A stretch of 64,000 bases of DNA from Membranipora membranacea (Eukaryota > Bryozoa > Gymnolaemata > Cheilostomatida > Membraniporidae). Where the stretch lies: positions 12,648,001-12,712,000 of the forward strand of contig OU612065.1 of NCBI GenBank assembly GCA_914767715.1, read 5' to 3'. The translations under genes were made by a program, and so were the position numbers. Of this stretch, positions 48,001 through 60,000 are shown piece after piece (positions within the stretch are counted from its first letter, which is position 1; each line of letters begins with the position of its first letter). The notes beneath the pieces were generated by a model. It had not been told where the DNA came from and did no database searches. It worked only from the letters and a program-made list of their open reading frames with translations.

Positions 48001-51000
48001 TAGGTAACAATAGGTAACAATCTACAAAAATACACCTACCCCATCCTATCACATAGTACAGTATTCTCTTAGACGCCCCTTCAGTTTCAAATACAGCTAT
48101 GACTTTGTGGTAGAGGTGTATACCTTCACATAACATCCATGTGAAGGTCGCCGTGTATAGAAAGTGAAGCAACACGGCAATAGTGGTACAAGTGGCTGCA
48201 TCAGAGGTGAGGCCGATACCGACTACATGTGTTATCTGTGCCAGACACAGAGCCACTATCAAGTTCATATGGATCTTTTTTCGCTCTGTCTTGAGATTGC
48301 TAAAATAAATGTAAACAGCTCTTGATTGAAAAGCAAGATGTACACGTTTTTTTTCCTTTTTGATTGCGTTATTGGAGGAATGTAAATAATAATAATCATT
48401 TTTCTGTTATCGTAGCAAGGGTAAACTGCGTTGGTACTGGAAATTTCTCCTTGATATCAGTCGCTGGTTAATTTCACCTGCAACTAGAATCGAGTATTTA
48501 TACTTACTCAAGGTAGACAAATATGATGAATGTTGTAATAAGGCAAAACAACGATATCCCACAGCCGATGTAGAAAATGTGCTTCAGCCATTTCTCATTA
48601 TTTTCTGAAACCTCATAGTCAGTAAACTTCATTAAGACACCAAAGCTGGTCAGATGATTACAGTGACAATCCACGGAGGTATTGTCAACAGCTATCCTCG
48701 TGGTACATCCATCATCAGACCAGAGACTGCAAACAGACAAATCAAGCTGATTTAGTTGATAAATGCATTAACCAGTGGCAATGATAAAAATCAGTAAATT
48801 AAAAAGGTAGCATTGGAAGGATTGTTCTTCAGTGTGAATCAACAGGTGATGCTGCTTGGGTATGGCATAAAGGGATTGTTTTCAAATCTGAATTGGTTAC
48901 AATTGTAATTCTGCTGATTTGATGATTTTGAGCCAGGCTTAATTTCAAAACCTCATCTTGTACAATATCAGAACATTCCAACTGCTGACACCATATATCC
49001 TCAAATGCAATCTCTGTTAAATATAAGAAAATTGAAAGTTGGTGGGTACGGGTTCTCTTCGTAAGATACTGCATTTAAGATCTGAAACCACGACAGTGGT
49101 TAAATTACATCAAAGCTCACCCTAACGAATCATTCCAAAACACACAGACTAATGATCTGTCTTTAGCGTAGGTCTCATTCTCACTAAGGTCGATGGGTAT
49201 GGATATTCTGATATCGTCCTGTAGTCTAGTATCAGAGCTCAAACTTCCCAGTTTTAAGCTGATGACAGTTTGACTCATCCGACTGGAGTTATAAATGTTA
49301 CTCTCGAGCTTCTCTTCGTCTCTGTGAATAAAACATCTAGGGATCAAGTACAACGATTTTTCATTCAGTGTAGAGTCATAGGCTGTACACATATGGATGG
49401 TAACAGGATGAAACTAAGCTTTTAGACTTAATTGCATAATTGATAATTGTCATCTCTCATCAAAAGAGCGGACAACTACTGTAATTAATTGACTCGAGTT
49501 ACTTGATATCAAAGAGTGTGGGAGTGGGTGTCACACACTCCCTGTTGCAATGTTGTATTGGTTAATTTTCTTTTGGGGATGCAGGCAATGGTTTGTAAAA
49601 ACTTTTAATTCCGAGTTTGGGAGTTGCGGCTCACCTACAACATTAAAAAGCTTGTAATTAGTTTTGTATGTTTAGTGTTTCTCCCATAAATGCAGCGCTA
49701 AGCAGTTCTGAGCAGGTTTTTGAATTTTGTGGATGACGCTTACATAAACAAATCAGCCCTGCACTACCCTCATCTGTTATGCCTATTTTTATCCCAAATA
49801 CATGGACGAGTCACATCAGCATGTGGAGTTATCCATCGGTTTTCAGCTGATGTTGATAAACCTTTGAATCATTGATCATGAAATATTTCCGGTTTTACAA
49901 AAGAAACCAATTTCTCTATGATGATATCCTTTTTTTTTTAAATACTATCAGTGCGATGACCTTTCATCATCATCTGAGCACCCAATAAAGTCAAATCACA
50001 AGTAAAATAATTCCTGGCTAGATTGGAATGAGTCCCCTGACCTGAGCATAATATATGGTAACATTGCAATTTGAACATTAACATTAATTCAAAGACAGAC
50101 TACCATAGTCAAGCATTACATTGTTAACATTGGTAGACTCAAGAAGACTTTTCTCTAGCAAATTATTGATTTGCAAATATATTATACAATATTATTTTCA
50201 ACAGCTTCTGAATTAAGTTCATTTATCCTGAATAAAATTGAACTGTGTAGTAGAACATAGTTTTGCGAAGTTAAAGCTGAGTAGAAACAAGCAATGAGCA
50301 ACCAGAAAGTATGCTAAAATAGTAGAAACAAGTATATAAACTCTAAGCAAGCTGCATGTTATAAAGTGGTACAGGATAACAATTTCGGTATAATATATTT
50401 ATAGCAGTTTTGGCACAATAATATCACTATGTGTTTCATCACAGTTTTTATTAGTATCCTTGAGAAGGTGTAGGTGCGCTGTAACTTGGTGCTCTGTAAC
50501 TGGGTCCTTGATATCCTTTGTAATTAAAACTGTATTGACCGCTTCCTGTAGAGGTACCTGGTGAACCAGTATCTCCTTTCATACCATTCATCCCTTTTGG
50601 TCCTTGTGGTCCAGGTGCTCCAGCAGCTCCTACTTCACCATCCTTACCGGGTGCTCCAGCGTATCCTCTATCACCCTTCATACCAGAAGCTCCATTTTGG
50701 CCTGGTAGTCCTTGAATTCCAGTATCACCATCTTTTCCTCTCTGCCCTGGGTAACCGGCTGCTCCATTCTGGCCATCCTTTCCTGGAGCTCCTGGGGCGC
50801 CTGAGTGACCTTTCATCCCTGGTGCGCCGGCTTCACCTCTTTGTCCTGCAAGTCCATCAGTTCCTGGAAGACCACGTTCACCTGGCACGCCTTGGTTACC
50901 ATCTTGACCAATTTGCCCTCTCTCTCCCTTCATACCCTGGGCACCATCGACTCCATCAAGACCTGGTTGACCCGGAGCTCCATAAGCTCCAGTTTCTCCT

Positions 51001-54000
51001 TGTGATCCTGGTACTCCATCTCTACCGTCAGTTCCTGGGGCTCCTGGTGCTCCCTGATCTCCTTTCATTCCTGGAGCTCCTACGAAACCTTGCAGCCCAG
51101 TGTCTCCCATTAGTCCAGGGGTTCCTGGTTGTCCAGTTTCACCGTCAAGGCCAGGTTCGCCTGGTGCTCCTGCATCTCCAATCATACCTGGTAGTCCTGG
51201 CAGTCCAATGTCTCCATTAAGACCTGGCTGACCTACATGTCCCATCTCACCTTGCTGACCATCCTTTCCATCTACACCATCTAAACCTGGTGCACCTGGT
51301 GCTCCAGGGATACCAGCTGCTCCATTATGTCCTTTGTCACCCTTCTCACCTTGTGTTCCATCCTGACCTGGAGATCCTGGCATACCAGTCATGCCTTTTG
51401 GACCTTGGGAGCCGGCTTGCCCTGGCAGACCATCTACACCATTGAGACCTGAGGCTCCGGTATCTCCTTTCATTCCTTGGGCACCATCTTCACCATCTTC
51501 ACCATCCCTTCCCGGTGTACCTGGTTCACCACGCTGTCCTGGTGCACCGTTATGTCCATCTTTACCATCTTGTCCTGGTAATCCTTGAACTCCATCTTTG
51601 CCATCTGCTCCATCAAGACCTCGAAGTCCTTGAGCACCTTGTGCGCCAGCAACTCCCTTCATTCCGGTAGCTCCCATAGACCCAGGTTTACCCATTGCGC
51701 CAACCTGTCCTGAAAGTCCAACGGCTCCAGTTGCACCGACACCTCCAATATGTCCCTTAACTCCAGTGGCTCCTGTTGCACCAACACCTCCTTGGCTTCC
51801 ATCCCTTCCTGGAGCTCCAGGTGCGCCCATGTCTCCCTTTGGTCCAGGAGAACCAGCTGCACCATAGCCAGGTGCGCCTGTCTCTCCCTTAGCGCCAGCA
51901 TATCCTCGGTATCCTGGTTGACCAGGTTCTCCTTTGGCACCTGCTGGTCCTGCAGGACAAGCACAAGCAGATTCAGTCTGAGGAGATTCAGACACATATC
52001 CTCCGTAAGATCTTTTCACTCTCTGCAAAAAATGCATACATTTATTTAATTTATGGAGCCTTGTAAACAAAGGCAATGTAGTATATGAAATTATGATACT
52101 TAGGAGTTAACTATATTATCTCATAGTTTAGTTTGATTTAAAAAATCAATGAGCATCCACCTACAATATTAAGTAAATAAGGCTACCAATAAACTTTTTG
52201 AAAGAAAGCTCACCTCTGAGGAGAAGTCTCCATTGCCTAGAGCAACTTTAAGGTTGTTTACTTCTCTGCTCTCCTGATCGATACGTTGGAAGATATAGTT
52301 ATACATCATCACATTTGAGATGATAACTCCGACTAGAACGACTGATGTAAGTGCGATCCCCCAGCTGAGAGCTTTTGTTTTGGTCTTAAGACCGGCAACT
52401 ATTCCAAAGTCTGACTTCTCCATTCTGAAAGAAATAAATATTAATAAACTTTGATACACCACTCTAACTTAAATTACAGTTTTATTTGTTGTTGCTGTTT
52501 AACCACATACATTAATCACATACCCGGCTGGTGTCGAGGCTTAAAAAGCTTTTAACAACCAAAAATACAGTGTTCGGAAAAAGGACAACGTAAGAAAAGG
52601 ATTAAGAACAGAGAAATAATAAAAAGTGTATAATAATAAATCAATTGTTCATACCTGTAATTCTTTCTGCATAGGAGTGTGTTTTTTTCTCCTTATCTCT
52701 TTAGCTTGATGAGTTGAGCTGAAGATACTCAGCTGAAGTCTGATTTCTTTCTAAAGCACTCCATCCTTATATATCCTTCATATCAGGGGTTGGATTCAAT
52801 GCAATGAAGCGTTGCTATGATCATGTCAATCATATGTCCACCATCGTTTTTTTGTAAGTTTTGAGTTCTTTTTAAATAATCCTGTTATATTGACGATAGA
52901 AGAAATTTTAATGTCATTAAAGCCTATCAATCATAGTTGTCAGTGAAACTTATTTTCATTTATAGTTTATTATGTGGGGTTGACGTTAGAAATAGCAACT
53001 GTGACAAGTTTCATTTCCTCCTCTTTATTGCACCTATTTGAATGAGTAAATGAATCATTGCAGATTGCCTCACAAGAATGAGCAATCATAGTATTTCAAA
53101 TTTGGAAACTCCACCACAAAATAAGCCCATTAATTAAAATTGTGTTTTGACATTTCCGACGCTTGCTTGGTGCTTGCCCCTGAAAATATTTTTAATTTCA
53201 TGACGGGTATGGACCATGATTCAAATTATAATTTATAGATTCATTTCCTCACACCAGCTTGACACCGGGCCATCTTGTACCAGCCACAGTGCTTGGAAGG
53301 TATGAGCTCTTGCTCTGGGCAGGCTTTCATCTCCAGCTACTATGCTAATTTGCGTAATCAAATTTTTGACTAATATATAGTTTAAGCGCTCAAACGGCGG
53401 CGAGATGCTGGTAGAGGCATTTCATTATCAACCAAGAAAGTGGTTGATAATGAAACGTATATAGGATGTTATAATTTTGTGGTTCCAGCGACAATTGAGA
53501 AGCTGACACTAAAAGGTTCTGACACATGTCTGCCCTGCCAACACATATATGGTTTTTTTTCTTTTTATAATTTGCAAGTCATCATTGCTTTCCATGCTCC
53601 AGTTTTAGGTAACATAGAAATCCGTATTATAGCAACCATAGAAATTTTAAGCACAACTTCGCCCTCAAAATACCATGGTGATATTAAATTGAGATCTCTT
53701 AGCTACCCTCCTATTCCCATCCTTGATTATTGGGGTCAGAATATTTGATCAGGTTTTGTGGGACTATCTATTCTAACTGTATTTTAGTAGATCAGTTGTT
53801 AGGGTGACAATATGCTTCAGTCTAAGTAAGTTTAGTTCAGAATAATTTTTTGAAAAATAATGTGTAAGCGAACTAAGGTGATACATTCAAGTTAAGCTAT
53901 TAGATTGTATTTTAATTTAACCACTTCTTGTCACAAGCAGTGATAAAATTGTAAATTATCCCCCCCCCCCGCCAACGACTTGTAAACAAACTTTGTGGGT

Positions 54001-57000
54001 GGCTGAGTTATTTTAGGTTAGTCAACTTTGTTCGGCTCAAAACAATCTCTCCATTTCACCTCTTCAAAGAGCGCTACCTCAATTTACAGAGCTTTCCTGG
54101 GACGTCAGGCTTGTGCTGAGCAAGAAATTGCCATATTTAGTAAACCTATACATATCGAAACCTGATATGCGGGTTTTTCCTGGTATTCAAAACCAATGAC
54201 ATCATGACAAGGCAACTCATCATACATGCTCCAGGAAAAGCCTCACCAAATGATGAAGATGCACCGGACTGTTTTTCGCAATAGACTTTTGATTAATGAC
54301 CACAGCTAAGTTCAGAATTTCTAATAATGCCATCGCTATTTTGTTTATGTTTATCGCCAAATAATCAGTTTGCTTTGTCTTCATGATTATAAAGCTAAAA
54401 AGATTGTGGAATGCCATCAATTTTGAGCTTCACTTTCATGTTGATCTTTTTAGTAATAACACAATAATATTTGCTTAAATCACAAAAAATACCTGTACAT
54501 TCATTATATAATTATGTGACCTGAATAACTCCATAGCTATATGAATCTACTGGTGGTCATAGGAGTCATGGATGCTGTTGGCCTCGAAAAAGAAAAAATG
54601 TGCAAAAAAATTAACTTTCCTAACACGAAATCACTCTACCTGTGGTTAAGTCTTGGGACACAGACTTAATCTTCTGAACTGCTATAAGATTTGACTAAGA
54701 ATGTAATGACTTACATGACTGGCTCGCCTATAAATTCACTGACATCTGTGTAAGACACGGTCACCATAGACACGACCTGTCCTCCATCACTGCTGGTGTT
54801 CTGATGTGAGAATACTTCAGGAGGAAGATAAACACCTACACTATCACCAGTATGGGAATATCCAGTAGATGTGTACTCACTTGGATTCAGCAGCTGAATA
54901 GAGATGGCTGCAAAAAAATTAAATGTGGCATTTCATTAAGTCCATAGGTAGTAGGTAAAAGGAAATCAGTTTTCAATACACAATAAATTGGGTTGGTTCC
55001 CATTCCAACATAAACTTTTTATTACGTAAACAGAATTCATCCTTGCCAGTTTTGGCTAAGCTCATTTTGTTTCCTGTTGTTGCTATACGTTGAATGTAGC
55101 TATAATGGTAAGAAAATCATACGCCTGAATATAAAAAAGAAGATTAAAAACAGTCACATTCATTGCCTTTGAAACACTGAAATACTGGAAATGGATCTGC
55201 ATCTAGTGTGAGCTAACCAAGACACTCTGGAAACTGGGATCGATGCTCCTGTCATAAAATAATGGCGGAATTAAAAGGCACTTCTCTCTCACCTACTCTG
55301 GATGTCCCTCCACTGTGAGCAATGGCGGCTGACTTCAAAGCTATTGATTCAATGGATGTCAGCAATGAGGTGAATTTCTGCGACTCGGCCTGACAAAAGA
55401 GTATCAACAATGCCTTATAATGTTCTAACAGTCTTCAAATTTTCTTATGTTTATCAATGTAGATAAAACGGTGTGATTCCTCGCAGTTATTGCTTTATAT
55501 TTTTTATATGCTATTTAACATCTGAGTATTTGTCATTCACGCATGTGTATCTACTTAGTAATTATTTGTTAAAGCATTATTGTGATATCAGAGGCTTCTT
55601 TGAGGTGGTAATAACTGAAAAGAGCACAGCACTTGATTTTTTTCTCACCCAAGCTTCCTGTTGACCATCTTGTGTGAGAATATCTATTATTTTCACCACC
55701 TCATTAAGAACAGCTGCAGTACTGTTAGCTGACCCTGAGTGGTCCGAGGGTTCAAAGGTTAGCCTGTCAGCGAGGGCAGTCAGCAGATCTGTGGTGGCTT
55801 TCACTGATTGAGGTGTTAAATCTAAAAGTATGGTATAACATTATATAGCAAGATATGTAGCAAAGATTTTATCAACCAATGGCCGTATAATACAAAATGA
55901 TATGGGTGAACCTGAATAAATACTGGCATCTAACCACATGTCAATTTTTAGGTAAGCTGCTTTTGGACAGGTGCTAATAGATGATTTTGTTTTACTAACC
56001 TTGATTGGAGATTATGTCTTCTAGTGTAGCAAGAGCTTCAGAGGTTTGTTCGGGACTGATGCTATCAAGTTCTAATATTTCAGCAACCTAGAATCAACAA
56101 TTCAATTATATACTAAACTGAGCCTGCGCGTTTCACACCATCCTGACTCTTAACATTTCCACAACATCAAAGGTTTGTGACAGTTTCTGGGCAAAAAAAC
56201 ACAACACATAAAACACGGGACTAAAAGAATACGGCACTAACCTGTTTTTCCAGCTCTTCACTCACAGGATCAGGTGCTTCTGTAGTTGCTGATTTATCAG
56301 ATCCTCCAGGGCAGATGTTATCATATGACAATGGTATAGCTGTAAAATTCCGCAATTGTGAATTGTAATTCGATCAGTTTTTAATCATAAGGGTAGACAT
56401 CGGGTTACCCACTGTACTCAAAATAATATTCAGCAGAGCCTTAAATATATAGGTTACTTACTTCCATTCTCGTCATGGAGAGCGTACATGGATATTGATG
56501 TTGAACTTCCCATTCCCTGGAAACACTGCGATGACACATTGTGACTGCTGTATTCACAATGGAGGTTACTACCTGTGAATGAAAACAATGAAAAATATTA
56601 CTGCAAAATGAATAAACTGGTGTGGATGGATGGATAGTCAATAATTGGGTATTAATCTTCAGCAGCTCTATAGAGTTTTATTAGACATCTGTGAATATTA
56701 ACCCACAGTTACGGCTTCAAAAGTATTAGAGTAAACTTGTCTAGTTTGATAACACTTACTGAGGACACAATGTCCAAGCTGCACCACTCCAAACACTAGG
56801 GCACCTTCTGAGTTGGCAACAAGAGCACATTTACGTACAGCATCTCTCCGTGACCCTGGGACAGCACCATCGAGCAGATAATGGATTACAACATTAGTGA
56901 CCTCAGCATGGTAGCATCCTAAATTGCTATATCCTAAAACAAAACAGTTCACTTAAATGTTTGAGTATGTTGGAGCAATAAACATATAAATAAAAGTATT

Positions 57001-60000
57001 TTTATATAAATGGTTGGGACCTTTCCTGTATAAACAATAGTGTAAGTACTCAAAATGCTGCCCAGGTTGATGGGAGTAGTATTTAATTGTCAACCACATT
57101 CTGATGCTGCTGGAAATGTGGTTGATAATGAATGGCTATCATAAACCCAGGCATACATTTGAACACTTAAACCAGGGAGTTTTTCCTAAACCCGTGAGCA
57201 TGGAACTGTACTGAACTCCCTGCTTAAACAACATAGACAATACTGTTAGAACAGGGAGTTGCCCTCTTATAATAAAAGCTAAGATAACTCCTTAATTATT
57301 TAAAACAGGATCATGAACCTATCCTCCCTGCTCCCTGTTTTTACTAACAAGACTAAAATAGATTTTGAACAGTCGTTTCCCTCTTTCTTTTCTTATTCAA
57401 CATTCTCAATTCAGATATGAGACAGTAAAACATTGAAATGCCTCACCAAAAGGTGCCTCCGGACACGGTTCTGTGTTACAGTTTACTTCTCTGGAGATAG
57501 CCCCAGGACATGATGTTCCAGGATCGGTTGGAGGTGGGTTATTGCAACTCCTAATCTCAGTTTTAAATCCACCTCCACATGCTAGGGAACAGGAACCTAG
57601 GACATTTTCCACAGTAAAGTATTTTCCCCACTGAGGATCAGCCATCGCTGTAATAAAATAACAGATGTAATCAAGGTCAAGGTCGCTTCAACAGGCTGAC
57701 TGACCAAAACCAAACTCTCTCAGTTTTAAGTCTTTTTGCCTTCTTAACAACTGAGAGACAAGGTTCACACCTAAATTGTAATGGGTTTTTAACACAATTA
57801 CCAAAAATAAACTCAATTCAATTCAATAAGATCTGTTCAGCACCAAAACGCCCGAAAAAAAAAGAGATTTTAAGTCCAAATAAACCTTCTTCATCAATTG
57901 ACCTACTAACTGTTAAGCTGATGTAAATATCTGAAATTCACTGTGGAACTCAAATTATCCTCAAATTATTTGTCAAATCCAAACAACTCACCATTTGAAT
58001 GAAAATATATATCGTATCCTCTTCCAGATGTGCGGCCATGTCTGTCACACAGGTCACTTGCACCAGTGCTGTTGTAATCATAGGCCGATGATATATTACC
58101 AGCATAACACAACCGCATTCTGACAGCATATACATTTCCCACACCCTGGGTCGCGATAGCACATTTCTCAACAAACTCTCTTCTGTTGAATTTATCCCCA
58201 TCCAGTATCATTTCAGCTTCGTACATAGTGAATATCGACTTCACATTATTTGAGAGCCAGCATCCTGCCCATTTCGGATAAAGGTTAGCCACTGTCAGGG
58301 AAAACAATAATGGATTACAACATGCATAAAGTTGATAATAACCACCATTAGAAACATTCATCTTTTGGAAGTTTCAAAATCATCTCATGTATACGGCATA
58401 TGTATTACAATCGAGTTGCAGCCATTTAATGGATTGAATAGAGAGAGGCTAAATTATTTCCCTTTCATGCTTCAGGAGAATAAAAAAAGAGAAGTGAGCC
58501 ACATTCTGGACTTGATGATCTGTATAACACCAAACAACTATCAGTTTAGTTTCTTCTCAAGTTAGAAACCCTTCTATCAGCATGGTATCTGAAATCCACC
58601 ACACAAAACACTGAAAATACACAAACTCCTACCGGTGTGATTGGTGCTGTTGTACCAGGGACACACATCATCATTACATGTAGAATAATCCCCCTCATTG
58701 AGAGGTGAGTATACAACACTTTCTCCTGGGCTCTCAGGGGCTAGCCTATACCGCCTCTGATCTCTGAACCCGCCACCACATGCTGAAGAGCATGAGCTCC
58801 ACGGAGTCCAGAATGTCCACTCATACTGTACAGCATCTACAGCATAACATATACCGATATTATAACGATATTATAGATTAAGTGTAAGCATGTCTCTTTA
58901 TCAGACTCAATGATACTCAAACCAGACAAACGCTGACAGCGAATGTACAACAATCCAACTATTAGTATGAAAAAAATGTTGAACAGGATAAAGATGATTA
59001 TGTTTACAAGTTGCTCTCGGTTTTTAGGCAGGCCAGGTGCGCTCCGACCTGCCTAAAAACTGAGAGCAACTTGGCGTCGAATATGGCGGCTGCGCCATTA
59101 AGGCACAACTATTTCTCAGTCTTCGGTCAGAGACAAAACAAAAACAATTTTAACCAACCAATGAAATAATTAAATAAACATACCATTGTAGAGACAGAGA
59201 ACTTGATAGGTATCATTAGGGTTACACTCATCAGACTCTACGATAGTTTGATTCTCTGTGAAATCCCTGCATGTATATGACAGCTCATCACGAGGGCCGG
59301 AGGACAGCCAGATCCTTCCAGGCAGCAGCGCATCGATGAATGTCACAGCGTATTGTGAGTAGTTTAGTGGGAGTATGATGCTGTTTTCATGAGCACACAT
59401 TGATATAGCATCAGTTTGGGAAGCTGTTGATAAAGCGTACACTGGTGGCGTGACATAGAAATAACACAAACATAACCCAGACTCCTCTACCTGACGGCAG
59501 TAGTTTGGGCAATCTACAACAAATAATAACAAAGCCGGTCAAATATATATAATTGTAGTGCGCTAAAATCCAATTCTTCAAAATAATTAATTTATTTGTA
59601 TTTTTTAAATTGTGAATGCAAATACAAAATCCGTGTCAGATGTCAAGGATGATTGATTGATTCGAACATAAGAAACTCACCAGAGTAAATATAAACCTGC
59701 ATCCTATTTGCCAGATTCAAGGAAGAGTAAGTCCTCGTGTCAACACCATAGTTGAATATGTCAGAGTAGTTTGAGCCATAACAGCCTTCTGACTACAATA
59801 TGATCAATGTTATTTTACAATTAGACTTTCATCAAACAAAAAGAATGGAATCATATACAAATTCTCCTTTAGGTATAACCCCGACCTCCACTGATAGGAA
59901 ATAACTTTGTGTCGAACTTTTTTTTAAAAGTGCCCAAATTTCCCAAGTAGCTGGTAGTGGCGTTTCATTATCAGCCACATCCTTAGCGCACTAGGTTGGG

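Noticed and set aside
49322-49392. Extension of the receptor exon upstream to 49392
   Set aside because: An acceptor there (TGTACAG) would join out of phase and create a stop. The acceptor at 49322-49323 (TTTTATTCACAG) joins in phase with the preceding exon.
50561-51220. Long open frames on the plus strand opposite the collagen gene
   Set aside because: They are antisense shadows of the Gly-X-Y repeat and encode no plausible domain.
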